Assembly: GCA_902386085.1 (NCBI GenBank)
Contig: CABMIA010000207.1
Location: forward strand, 1 to 8,790
Length of the DNA stretch: 8,790 nucleotides
Reading direction: 5' to 3'
Origin: an uncultured archaeon
GTDB lineage: Archaea; Halobacteriota; Methanosarcinia; Methanosarcinales; Methanoperedenaceae
A program made the position numbers and the translations under genes. The notes under the pieces were generated by a model. It was not told where the DNA came from. It made no database searches and saw only the letters and a program-made list of their open reading frames with translations. Of this stretch, positions 1-6,516 are shown in pieces. The stretch's first letter is position 1, and each line of letters opens with the position of its first letter.

Positions 1-3000
1 CAATTTCTGGCTTTCATTATCTGGGAATTTTTCTTGTAATAATTGCAGAGACAGCATAATTGGTGTCAGTACATTGTTGATATCATGTGCTATACCACCG
101 GCAAGCGTGCCTATGCTCTCCAACCTTTGCGCCCGCAGGAACTGGGCTTCAAGTTTCTTCTTTTCTGTAATATCGCGGACTATAACTTGCATCCCGTGCT
201 TGCCCTGGTGGTTGAAAGGTGTTGCAGATACCTCCACGTCTATAACTGATCCATCCAGCCTTATGAATTTTTCTTCTATAAGAGATACATCCTTTCCTCC
301 TTCTTTCATTTGTTGAATTCGCTCGATGACAGGTTCTCGATAGTCGGGATGCACGAAATCCATTATCTCTTTTCCAATGAGTTGTTCAGGGCTTGCTGCA
401 CCCAGAAGCTTTACCCCGGCGGGGTTTGTAAAGACAATCTTGCCTTCGCTGTGAATAGCGATCGTATCCGGGGAAGACTCCACAAGCTTATGATAGCGCT
501 CCTCGCTTTCCCGCAGCGCCGCCTCTGATAACTTGCGCTCGGTGATATCTTCAATTATTTCCAGAAAACGAAAAATATTTCCATCTTTGTCCAATTGAGG
601 AACCGTTGTTACTTTAACAATCGAGCCCCCAAGAGGTCTTTCTATAACTGTAGATCTCCTCATATTAAAACACTCGTCTTTTTTACAAAAACTACAGATT
701 TTTTCAAGACCTTTTTTTGCAGAATCAGCATATTCACCTACGGTCTCATAACATGGTCTCCCGATCAGGTCTTTTTCACCCAAGCCAGTCAGGTCGTAAA
801 AAAACTTATTCGCACTTATGAATTTAAATTCGGCATCAAGATACGCAATACCCAGTGGAAGATTCTCAAAGATCGTTTTTAATTCATTTAGAAGTTTTGA
901 TATATTTTCCTCGGTATGCGTGCGCTCGGTGATATCCTTGGCTATAACAGAGAGACCGGACTTAGAGGGATAAGCATTAATTTCAAAAAATAAATCCTTA
1001 TCCCCAGCCCGGTACATATGCACGAAATGCCGAGGTTGCTGCATTTTTAATACTTCCATGTAAAGCTTCTCTGCCCTTGCTCCTTTCAGTTCAGGGAAAA
1101 GATCGAAGAGAGATTTTCCAACAGCATCTTTTGCTGAAATTCCTGTAAGAGCTTCAGATGCACTATTCCAGTATGTATATCTCAAATCTCTGTCAAGCGC
1201 ATAAAAGACTTCGCCGATGCTTTCAGCAAGTTCCCTGTAGCTTGCTTCACTCTCTAACAATGCTTCGTTGGCTTTTTCAAGCTCAGAAGTCCATTCATGA
1301 ATTGCATTATTGGCTTCTTCCAGTTCCGAGGTCCGTTCCCTGACACGTATTTCTAGCTCATCGTGCGCCCTGCGGAGCTTCTCTTCCGCCAGCTTGCGCT
1401 CTGTGATATCTCTAACAATGCATATATGTCCCTGGTAGTTACCTGTCCCATCCCATAGAGCCTTTCCCCTGACCTCTGTGGGGATTATGGTGCCGTCTTT
1501 CCTCAGGCCCGGGAACTCTCCGCTGAATGCACCGATCTCCTTTTTGTGAAGGGTGTTATACAGGAACTTTCCAGTTGGAGCTATCATATCGGGCTGTGTG
1601 ATCTCCCGCCAGGTCTTTCCAATAAGCTCCTCTTGTGGATAGCTGTAAATCATGGCATGGGCAGCGTTTACGTAAATGTACCTGTCCTGCCCATCGGTTA
1701 TTGCGATGCCTTCTGTACTGCTGGCAATGGCTCTAAGGAGCCTGTTCTTTTCCTCCTCAAGCCTTTTACTCTCGGTTATGTCTCTGACAACCTTGATTCC
1801 CGCTATGATTTTCCCTGTAGAATCTTTTAAGGGAGATCCGGTTAGTTCGAAGTACAATATGCCTTGGTCGGTGGCCCTGGTTCTCTCTGCTCTATGAATC
1901 TTTCCATCCCTGAAAGATAGTTCAACGGGGCAACCTTCACAGATAGTATCCCTGCCTTGATAAGCTTTGTAACAGTATTCACCGACATGGCTCCCGTATA
2001 AATCATTCTGAACCTGATTTTGATATACGATCTTATAATCAGTATCTTGAATGATGATATTATCACCTATTGCTGCGATAATCGCTTCTGTCTTAGATTT
2101 TTCCTCTCCAAGCCTTACTATGACTGTTTGCAGTTTCTCCTCGGCACGTATCCTCTCAGCGATTTCCTGCTGAAGTTGTCCATTGGTTATTTTAAGCTCA
2201 ACTGTTCGTTTTTGAACAAGTTCCTCCAGGTGCTCGCGGTGTTGCTTCAATTCAGCCTCTGACCGTTGAAAAGTGATGAACATATACGAAAGGACGGTAA
2301 GATATGCTGCTAACCGTAAGACATGCCAGAACCACCAATCTGTGTCCCATATTTGTGAGAACGAGAACAGCAGGCCTGCCCAACCATTAAGCAGGCAGAA
2401 ATTGACGAATAAGAAATCCTCATGACCATGGTTGGAGCGATAACGGATAGCAAAATACACCGCTGCCGATAGAAAGAAAAGCCCTCCGAGCATATTGAAT
2501 GTGTTGGCAACGGATGTAAAAACGCCTTCGTTAATCATTGCGGGTAGTTTATCAGGAGAGTAAACTGCGAATACGCTGAGAATAACGGTCACCACAGCCA
2601 CAACAATATACAATACACTGGTCAGTCGTGATTGAGCAACGCGATCCGGCAGCCAGACCATAGCGAGCAAAAAACCACCCACCAGGACAGCCATGCCGTG
2701 CAGCCAGACAAAGGAGTCACCTGGAGGGCTAAAAGCATGGAATCCATCGAGTATACCCATGCCGATCAGAGCGCACGAAACCCACATGTAGTAACTGGGG
2801 ACTCTCTTATCCTTTTGCAGTATCAGGATGAGTAGGGCAAGGGATAATGCTGTGAAACTTCCCAAAGCTTCGAAAGCCGAATGGAGCGGTTCATCAATCC
2901 AGTACCGACCTAATAGAAACAGATGCAAAAATGTACTTCCTGTAATAGGAAGAAGACCGCTCAAGACCAGAGTTATAATCAAGTAGAGTTTAAAGCGAGA

Positions 3001-3009
3001 GTTGTTCAT
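1..3009 (-). CDS. Multi-PAS membrane sensor histidine kinase (N-terminal 1003 residues, cut by window edge)
   Basis: The reading frame is open from an ATG at 3009 to position 1. Residues 1-245 form about eight hydrophobic helices (roughly 7-34, 44-64, 72-90, 98-118, 129-150, 165-187, 197-217, 225-245), a MASE-like integral membrane sensor containing LDGFHAF and WLHGMAVLVGG. A coiled coil (245-300) leads to five PAS domains at about 305-415, 420-535, 585-705, 703-825 and 832-950, each ending in a PAC-type DIT(E)-(R/S/K)-K or similar motif. A HisKA domain then begins; its H-box GGIAHDINNVLTP places the phospho-acceptor at H975. The ATPase domain and any receiver domain are beyond the window. 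PAS1 carries C346, C357 and C360; PAS4 carries C753, C772, C775 and C780. The H-box resembles bacterial hybrid kinases, so bacterial ancestry is plausible. A GTG at 3084 is an alternative start but would add a very basic, non-protein-like tail. The signal sensed is unknown. Confidence 0.93.
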   Translation of the reverse strand, partial: MNNSRFKLYLIITLVLSGLLPITGSTFLHLFLLGRYWIDEPLHSAFEALGSFTALSLALLILILQKDKRVPSYYMWVSCALIGMGILDGFHAFSPPGDSFVWLHGMAVLVGGFLLAMVWLPDRVAQSRLTSVLYIVVAVVTVILSVFAVYSPDKLPAMINEGVFTSVANTFNMLGGLFFLSAAVYFAIRYRSNHGHEDFLFVNFCLLNGWAGLLFSFSQIWDTDWWFWHVLRLAAYLTVLSYMFITFQRSEAELKQHREHLEELVQKRTVELKITNGQLQQEIAERIRAEEKLQTVIVRLGEEKSKTEAIIAAIGDNIIIQDTDYKIVYQNQVQNDLYGSHVGEYCYKAYQGRDTICEGCPVELSFRDGKIHRAERTRATDQGILYFELTGSPLKDSTGKIIAGIKVVRDITESKRLEEEKNRLLRAIASSTEGIAITDGQDRYIYVNAAHAMIYSYPQEELIGKTWREITQPDMIAPTGKFLYNTLHKKEIGAFSGEFPGLRKDGTIIPTEVRGKALWDGTGNYQGHICIVRDITERKLAEEKLRRAHDELEIRVRERTSELEEANNAIHEWTSELEKANEALLESEASYRELAESIGEVFYALDRDLRYTYWNSASEALTGISAKDAVGKSLFDLFPELKGARAEKLYMEVLKMQQPRHFVHMYRAGDKDLFFEINAYPSKSGLSVIAKDITERTHTEENISKLLNELKTIFENLPLGIAYLDAEFKFISANKFFYDLTGLGEKDLIGRPCYETVGEYADSAKKGLEKICSFCKKDECFNMRRSTVIERPLGGSIVKVTTVPQLDKDGNIFRFLEIIEDITERKLSEAALRESEERYHKLVESSPDTIAIHSEGKIVFTNPAGVKLLGAASPEQLIGKEIMDFVHPDYREPVIERIQQMKEGGKDVSLIEEKFIRLDGSVIDVEVSATPFNHQGKHGMQVIVRDITEKKKLEAQFLRAQRLESIGTLAGGIAHDINNVLTPIMLSLQLLQEKFPDNESQKL

Positions 3010-3070
3010 TTTTCTTTTTTTACAGTTTTTCGCTTCTATTCGCTTGCTTTTTCGGTTATGCCTGGCTTTG

Positions 3071-3080
3071 TATTTAATTA
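3071..3080 (-). promoter_or_regulatory. Possible TATA box for the histidine kinase gene
   Basis: On the minus strand this reads TAATTAAATA, about 62-71 bp ahead of the ATG at 3009. It would give a transcription start near 3049 and a leader of about 40 nt. No clear Shine-Dalgarno motif precedes the ATG. The region is A/T-rich, so this is a weak call. Confidence 0.25.
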
Positions 3081-3183
3081 TCACGATTTAACCAGACTTC
3101 GCCACATTTCAATTTAGTTAAACTATCCTCTACTTATCATTTATGGTCGACCTCCAGAGAATCTTTTGCCCCCGTTAGTCGCC

Positions 3184-3354
3184 CTACAATCTATTGAATT
3201 CTGACACAAGGCGTCTGCTATTCATCCGTTCATTTAAAATCGTCACATCTCCCCATAGTCGATACTCTCGATATCCAATCATGAATCCTTTGATAAGAGG
3301 TTGGTGAACCGGATCATGAATTTTGACACGTTCGTTACGCTGTAACCTGTGGGT
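3184..3354 (-). pseudogene. Possible remnant of a protein-coding gene
   Basis: On the minus strand, 56 sense codons run from just after a TGA (3355-3357) to a TAG at 3184-3186. The translation looks protein-like (for example NERVKIHDPVHQPLIKG and MIGYREYRLWGDV), but there is no start codon near its beginning; the first in-frame ATG leaves only about 31 codons. Upstream in the same frame lie the TGA and then a TAA. I do not recognise a family. An open stretch of this length can arise by chance, so this is a weak candidate for a decayed gene. Confidence 0.15.
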
Positions 3355-3421
3355 TCATCCGATTGAAAAATACGCTTTTCCACCTGTTATTTACGCATGG
3401 CTTCGCCTCAGTCCAACCGCA

Positions 3422-3430
3422 TTATATAAT
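3422..3430 (+). promoter_or_regulatory. TATA box for carbamate kinase
   Basis: TTATATAAT lies 24-32 bp ahead of the ATG at 3454. With usual archaeal spacing, transcription would begin only a few bases before the start codon, so the mRNA is probably leaderless or nearly so. That fits the absence of a strong Shine-Dalgarno motif in the AAAAAGAAC before the ATG. Confidence 0.6.
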
Positions 3431-3453
3431 CAAACAACGTAAGTAAAAAGAAC

Positions 3454-4377
3454 ATGACCAGAATTGTCATCGCAATAGGCGGGAACGCGATATTGAATCC
3501 GGCAAAAGGAAGTCCGGTTGAGCAGCAGAAACTGATAGACGGGACCTGCATGGAGATTGCAGAGATAGTACAGCAAGGATATGATGTTTTATTGACCCAC
3601 GGTAACGGCCCCCAGATAGGAAATATCCTTGCGATGCAGGAGGAATGCGGTCTCGTCCATCCCCAGCCCCTGGATGTGTGCGGTGCACAGACGCAGGGGC
3701 TTCTCGGTTACCTGCTCCAGCAGTCCCTTGACAACAGGCTGAAAGAAAAAGGAATCAAGAAACATGTTGTGACACTCCTGACACAGGTCGTAGTTGAAAG
3801 CTCATGTTCTTCTTTTGAGAATCCTACAAAGCCTATAGGTCTTTATTATCCTGTATTCAAGGCTAGAAAAATGATGGAGCGGGGTATGAAGATGATACAG
3901 GATAAAAAAGGCTACAGGAGAGTGGTGGCATCACCGCCGCCTGAGCGGATTGTGGAAGAAGATGTGATCAAGAAACTCGTCAATGAAGGGGTTATATTAA
4001 TAGCAGGAGGCGGCGGCGGGATCCCGGTTATACGTAAACACGGTTTGCTTGTCGGTGTAGAAGCCGTGATCGATAAAGACCTGACAGGCAGTCTCATGGC
4101 ATCCACGGTTGGGGCTGAGATCTTTCTCATACTTACAGATGTTGAAAAAGCTGCACTGAATTACGGGAAAGAGAACCAGATTGACCTTGATGAAATAATG
4201 GTTTCAGATGCGCAACGGTATATGGAAGAAGGGCATTTCGGAAAAGGAAGCATGGAGCCAAAGATGCTCGCAGCGCTTCAGTTTGTAAAATCCGGAGGGA
4301 AAAGAGCGATTATTTCAAGCCTGGACAAGGCACTGCCAGCGCTTGAAGGAAAAACAGGTACACAGATAATTGCATAA
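3454..4377 (+). CDS. arcC: Carbamate kinase
   Basis: A cytoplasmic amino-acid-kinase-fold enzyme that interconverts carbamoyl phosphate + ADP with carbamate + ATP. At 307 residues it is full length for the family (about 310). Visible motifs are the N-terminal IAIGGNA (6-12), THGNGPQ (48-54), CGAQTQGLLGY (76-86), RRVVASPPP (155-163), the glycine-rich AGGGGGIPV (184-192), VIDKDLTG (205-212), ILTDV (226-230) and HFGKGSMEPK (261-270) ending with GTQI. K208 and D209 correspond to the conserved nucleotide/phosphoryl-transfer region. The start is fixed by the family N-terminus and the TATA box at 3422-3430. No arginine deiminase or ornithine carbamoyltransferase gene is visible here, so it could serve ATP production from carbamoyl phosphate or its synthesis; the context does not decide. 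It converges on the DUF1858 gene with a gap of only 14 bp. Confidence 0.95.
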   Translation: MTRIVIAIGGNAILNPAKGSPVEQQKLIDGTCMEIAEIVQQGYDVLLTHGNGPQIGNILAMQEECGLVHPQPLDVCGAQTQGLLGYLLQQSLDNRLKEKGIKKHVVTLLTQVVVESSCSSFENPTKPIGLYYPVFKARKMMERGMKMIQDKKGYRRVVASPPPERIVEEDVIKKLVNEGVILIAGGGGGIPVIRKHGLLVGVEAVIDKDLTGSLMASTVGAEIFLILTDVEKAALNYGKENQIDLDEIMVSDAQRYMEEGHFGKGSMEPKMLAALQFVKSGGKRAIISSLDKALPALEGKTGTQIIA

Positions 4378-4391
4378 CCCAAAGTCAAGGA

Positions 4392-4598
4392 TTATTTCTT
4401 TCTTTTTGCGACAACTTCATTCAGGTCATCGACCAGCGCATCCACATCAATCCCATGCGCCTGCGAACCTTCTTCAATGCTCTCAAAGGCTGATACATGG
4501 CATCCTACGCAGTGCAGCCCGTGTTTCATAAATACCATCATGGTTTCCGGATACTGGCTGACTACTTCTTCAATTGTCGTTTCTTTTGTTATTGTCAT
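4392..4598 (-). CDS. DUF1858 family redox-disulfide protein
   Basis: A 68-residue soluble protein of the DUF1858 / hybrid-cluster-protein-associated disulfide family. The layout is typical: an N-terminal TIEEVVSQYPET segment, then MKHGLHCVGCHVSAFESIEEGSQAHG with a CxxC pair at C30 and C33, then a short acidic helix with a basic tail. Members are often found beside hybrid cluster protein, nitrite/sulfur redox genes or fused to other redox domains; a thiol/disulfide or metal-binding role is inferred, and no reaction is proved. The start is supported by a good Shine-Dalgarno motif (AAAGGAGAT) 5-6 nt upstream. Its promoter region has the palindrome ATTCGT-N6-ACGAAC, almost identical to one before the PCP_red-CGGC gene, so the two are probably co-regulated although each has its own promoter. 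Confidence 0.88.
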   Translation of the reverse strand: MTITKETTIEEVVSQYPETMMVFMKHGLHCVGCHVSAFESIEEGSQAHGIDVDALVDDLNEVVAKRKK

Positions 4599-4612
4599 AA
4601 TATCTCCTTTTT

Positions 4613-4630
4613 ATTCGTATAGGAACGAAC
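4613..4630. promoter_or_regulatory. Putative operator ATTCGT-N6-ACGAAC before the DUF1858 gene
   Basis: An inverted repeat with half-sites ATTCGT (4613-4618) and ACGAAC (4625-4630) and a 6-bp spacer. It lies between a TATA-like element and the Shine-Dalgarno motif of the DUF1858 gene, where a bound protein would block transcription. Seventeen of the 20 bases from 4611 match the site at 5242-5261. The regulator is unknown and no candidate gene is adjacent. Confidence 0.6.
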
Positions 4631-4640
4631 CATAATAAAG
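4631..4640 (-). promoter_or_regulatory. Possible TATA box for the DUF1858 gene
   Basis: The minus strand reads CTTTATTATG, placing a transcription start near 4608 and giving a leader of about 10 nt that just includes the AAAGGAGAT ribosome-binding site. It directly abuts the ATTCGT palindrome. Confidence 0.4.
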
Positions 4641-4701
4641 CTTTCTAAAATGCTTTTACTCCTTAGACCTAACTGTTTCTTTTCGGGCTTAAAATCTCCT
4701 C

Positions 4702-5202
4702 TTAATGATGCGTCCCTTCCACGACTTTAACGCCTTTTTTGAGTAACATCTGCCTGATTTCATCGATGTGGGGGCACTTGGGATAACCGCCTTCCATGAG
4801 CATGCACGAACTTAAGTGTACCACATCAACACCGTGCTTGAGAAGGCTATCCACAAGCCTGAAGACCCGCCTTCCGGGGCAGCCTCCGCATGTGAAAAAA
4901 CCGATAATTTCAGCATCGCCATAATTGCCAAAATGCATCTTCCTTTTATTGAACGCCTTGAAACATGCAACGCCAGGGCATGTTTCGCTCACGATATCGC
5001 ACCTGACGATTGCGATCTTCGTGATTTTTTCGTCTTTTTCCATCAAAGCGCCAAAGCGTTGTGCAGCTTCCCTCACATCTTCCAGCGTTACGATGTTATT
5101 ACCTTTCTTTTCCACTGAAGTTTCGATGCCCATTTTCGCCATTTGGCGGACATGTTCGGGTATTTTCTCAAGTTCTTTTGCTGCTTCGGGTTCCCATTGC
5201 AT
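4702..5202 (-). CDS. PCP_red-like plus CGGC domain protein
   Basis: A 166-residue soluble protein with two parts. Residues 1-52 (WEPEAAKELEKIPEHVRQMA..., ending VREAAQRFG) resemble the PCP_red domain, a small helical module found at the C-terminus of light-independent protochlorophyllide reductase subunit B and in other redox proteins. Residues 60-166 match the CGGC domain: VRCDIVSETCPGVACF (C68, C75, C80), GFFTCGGCPG (C105, C108), HLSSC (C133) and CP (C143). These seven cysteines suggest metal or cluster binding or thiol chemistry; the function is not known. The start at 5202 is preferred because the PCP_red tryptophan is residue 3; the next Met (21) would remove half that domain. No Shine-Dalgarno motif is visible. 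The ATTCGT-N6-ACGAAT palindrome upstream links it to the DUF1858 gene, which lies 103 bp downstream. Confidence 0.85.
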   Translation of the reverse strand: MQWEPEAAKELEKIPEHVRQMAKMGIETSVEKKGNNIVTLEDVREAAQRFGALMEKDEKITKIAIVRCDIVSETCPGVACFKAFNKRKMHFGNYGDAEIIGFFTCGGCPGRRVFRLVDSLLKHGVDVVHLSSCMLMEGGYPKCPHIDEIRQMLLKKGVKVVEGTHH

Positions 5203-5210
5203 AGAATCGC

Positions 5211-5220
5211 TTATATATTT
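5211..5220 (-). promoter_or_regulatory. TATA-like element close to the PCP_red-CGGC start
   Basis: The minus strand reads AAATATATAA, a good archaeal TATA match, but only 9 bp from the ATG at 5202. A start about 26 bp downstream would fall inside the gene. Either the real TATA is TATTATA inside the palindrome (5249-5255), or a shorter protein is also made. I favour the former. Confidence 0.3.
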
Positions 5221-5243
5221 CTTAAGATTGTTACAGTGTTGTT

Positions 5244-5261
5244 ATTCGTATAATAACGAAT
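5244..5261. promoter_or_regulatory. Putative operator ATTCGT-N6-ACGAAT before the PCP_red-CGGC gene
   Basis: A perfect inverted repeat with half-sites ATTCGT (5244-5249) and ACGAAT (5256-5261) and a 6-bp A/T spacer. On the minus strand its centre reads TATTATA, which could be the TATA box of the gene starting at 5202 and would give a leader of about 23 nt. Protein binding here would compete directly with TBP. Same half-sites and spacing as 4613-4630. Confidence 0.65.
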
Positions 5262-5271
5262 AGAGTTTGCG

Positions 5272-5748
5272 CTACTTGAACCCGTATGTAGTAACTTCCA
5301 TATCTGCGTCCATCAGATAATCAAAATCGATCAGCTTATCCCAGCCGGCTTTCTGAAAAACGCCGCCGATGCACACACCAAGGATTTGTTTATCAGGATA
5401 ACCGTCTGTGACATCATCGATTAAATTTTTAAGGCCGTTGACATCAACTTCCATTTTTGGCATCGCAAGTCCTCCCAGCAGCACTACCGTATCTGAAGAT
5501 GGGTCGGCATTATCCCCGAGTTGCATGCCATACTGTGTCATTTCGACCTTTGCTGCCATATCCTTCCTAAGGTTTGGAATAAAGACCATCTCTTTCTTTG
5601 CATCGCGTAAGACATAACCTAAAAGTTCAGCGAACGGGTTGCACCAGCCAGGACAGCCGATAAATGTTATCTTTTCCCTGCCGCGCGCAAGCTTCCTGAA
5701 TGCAGTGAGCATACCCCCGATGCCGGATGCTTTTTCTATTGGTTTCAT
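5272..5748 (-). CDS. DUF2124-like archaeal protein of unknown function
   Basis: A 158-residue protein with no membrane segment, beginning MKPIEKASGIGGMLTAF. It resembles DUF2124, known mainly from methanogens: an N-terminal helix, KITFIGCPGWCNPFAELLGYVLRD (about 29-52, with a CPGWC motif), an alternating strand-helix pattern, VVLLGGLAMPKMEV, and ILGVCIGGVFQKAGW. The pattern suggests a small alpha/beta fold; no activity is assigned. A longer frame opens at 5850, but its extra 34 residues are low-complexity (Asn/Tyr/Pro-rich), and a TATA box at 5781-5787 would start transcription near 5758, inside that extension. The ATG at 5748 is therefore chosen, with a leader of about 10 nt and no clear Shine-Dalgarno motif. 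It lies 69 bp upstream of the PCP_red-CGGC gene on the same strand, and the ATTCGT operator sits in that gap, so they are probably transcribed separately. Confidence 0.8.
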   Translation of the reverse strand: MKPIEKASGIGGMLTAFRKLARGREKITFIGCPGWCNPFAELLGYVLRDAKKEMVFIPNLRKDMAAKVEMTQYGMQLGDNADPSSDTVVLLGGLAMPKMEVDVNGLKNLIDDVTDGYPDKQILGVCIGGVFQKAGWDKLIDFDYLMDADMEVTTYGFK

Positions 5749-5780
5749 TGGAATCACGGGGTATGGATTGTTGGAGGGAG

Positions 5781-5787
5781 GATATAA
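5781..5787 (-). promoter_or_regulatory. TATA box for the DUF2124-like gene
   Basis: The minus strand reads AAAACTTATATCC around this point. The expected transcription start is about 5758, ten bases before the ATG at 5748. This box is the main argument against the longer start at 5850. Confidence 0.55.
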
Positions 5788-5851
5788 GTTTTTATTTGTC
5801 TGAGTGATTTGCAGGCATTGGGGAAAGTAAATATAATTATTAAAGTTCATA

Positions 5852-5875
5852 GGTCACTATTTGCCAAAAGTGACC
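5852..5875. repeat. Inverted repeat GGTCAC-N12-GTGACC
   Basis: Perfect 6-bp arms at 5852-5857 and 5870-5875 around a 12-nt A/T-rich loop. It lies between the 37-bp repeat pair and the DUF2124-like gene. It could be a protein-binding site or a weak hairpin; there is no T-tract directly after it on either strand. Confidence 0.4.
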
Positions 5876-5910
5876 GATGGATTTTTGCAGCAACCATAGA
5901 AAAATAAGGT

Positions 5911-5947
5911 CTGCACTTCACTCATTTACTGCTGCAAATATATAATG
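5911..5947. repeat. 37-bp direct repeat, copy 1
   Basis: Identical over 37 bp to 5988-6024; the match stops sharply at both ends. It begins CTGCACTTCACTC and ends GCAAATATATAATG, so each copy ends in a TATA-like stretch that reads CATTATATATTTGC on the minus strand. TGCTGCAAA inside the copy (5930-5938) is the reverse complement of TTTGCAGCA at 5884-5892. Confidence 0.9.
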
Positions 5948-5987
5948 TTTAATACCTTCTTGAAGTTTGGACTATCAGCAATACTCA

Positions 5988-6024
5988 CTGCACTTCACTC
6001 ATTTACTGCTGCAAATATATAATG
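5988..6024. repeat. 37-bp direct repeat, copy 2
   Basis: Exact second copy, separated from the first by 40 bp (5948-5987) of unrelated sequence. No third copy is present in the window. The dimensions resemble one CRISPR repeat-spacer-repeat unit, but two copies alone and no cas genes do not justify that call; a duplicated promoter or small-RNA element is equally possible. Confidence 0.9.
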
Positions 6025-6054
6025 GAGACAATCCGGCCCAGGTGAGACTTCTTT

Positions 6055-6510
6055 TCACTCCTCCAGGATTTTGATAATCTCCTCGATATCAGGCAATTCC
6101 GCGATCGGATAAACCTTCACAAACTTCACCCGTCCTTTCTCATCAATAATTATGTTCGCCCTTTCAGAGATACCGTCCTCCTGCCTGAATATGCCATACA
6201 ATCCTGCAGCTTCGCCGTGCGGCCAGAAATCTGAGAGGAGACTTGTCTTCTTGATGCCGAGTTCTTTGGCCCATGCTTTTTTTGACGGCACCGTATCCAC
6301 GCTTATGCCCAGCGGCACCGTGTTCAGCTTCTCGAACCTGCTTCGGTTTTTCTCAAGCGCCTTCATCTGGTCTGCGCAGACCTTTGTCCAGGCAAGCGGA
6401 TGGAAAGACAGGAGTACTTTTTTGCCTTTGAGGGCAGATAACTGTATATCTTTGCCGTCCTGATCGCTTAAAGTAAAATCTGCTGCTTCATCTCCCGGTT
6501 TAATGCTCAT
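6055..6510 (-). CDS. Peroxiredoxin (AhpC/TSA family), single cysteine
   Basis: A 151-residue cytoplasmic thioredoxin-fold peroxidase that reduces peroxides through a reactive cysteine. Family features are the start KPGDEAADFTLSDQDGK (4-20), KKVLLSFHP (30-38), the active-site pattern P38-x3-T42-x2-C45 and an arginine at R117 (ERANIIID) matching the conserved catalytic Arg. C45 is the only cysteine, so a resolving cysteine must come from another molecule (1-Cys mechanism); the partner is unknown. The active-site segment HPLAWTKVC departs from the usual YP-x-DFTPVC wording. The start is supported by GGGAGGTC about 7 nt upstream and a TATA box at 6553-6561. It is the only oxygen-defence enzyme in the window and lies near other thiol proteins. 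Confidence 0.93.
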   Translation of the reverse strand: MSIKPGDEAADFTLSDQDGKDIQLSALKGKKVLLSFHPLAWTKVCADQMKALEKNRSRFEKLNTVPLGISVDTVPSKKAWAKELGIKKTSLLSDFWPHGEAAGLYGIFRQEDGISERANIIIDEKGRVKFVKVYPIAELPDIEEIIKILEE

Positions 6511-6516
6511 TGTTAA

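Larger units (their letters stand above)
3010..3453. other. 444-bp divergent intergenic region
   Basis: This separates the minus-strand histidine kinase from the plus-strand carbamate kinase. I see a weak kinase promoter at its left end, a good carbamate kinase TATA box at its right end, and a 56-codon open stretch on the minus strand (3184-3354) described separately. No tRNA, strong hairpin or tandem repeat stands out. It is unusually long for two simple archaeal promoters, so part of it may be a decayed gene. Confidence 0.6.
5749..6054. other. 306-bp intergenic region with repeats
   Basis: This holds, from the left, the DUF2124-like gene promoter, a GGTCAC inverted repeat, a TTTGCAGCA element, and the 37-bp repeat pair. 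The end of the minus-strand peroxiredoxin gene lies at its right border. A 22-codon minus-strand frame (5925-5857, MSEVQTLFFYG...) starts inside copy 1, but the same frame stops after five codons in copy 2, so I do not call it a gene. Confidence 0.7.

Noticed and set aside
1546..2262. Plus-strand open frames inside the kinase region
   Set aside because: All overlap the continuous minus-strand kinase frame of 1003 codons, whose translation contains clear PAS and HisKA motifs.
4663..4672. TTAGACCTAA as a second DtxR-type site
   Set aside because: Shorter than the iron operon palindrome, with a 2-bp centre instead of the GTATAC core, and about 65 bp upstream of the DUF1858 start, beyond its likely promoter. 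Probably chance.
5857..5925. 22-codon small gene starting inside repeat copy 1 (minus strand)
   Set aside because: The matching frame from copy 2 stops after five codons, and the only TATA-like element is too close to the ATG to serve it.
5911..6024. CRISPR array
   Set aside because: Only two repeat copies, no cas gene, and the repeat lacks a typical CRISPR terminus. Listed as a direct repeat instead.
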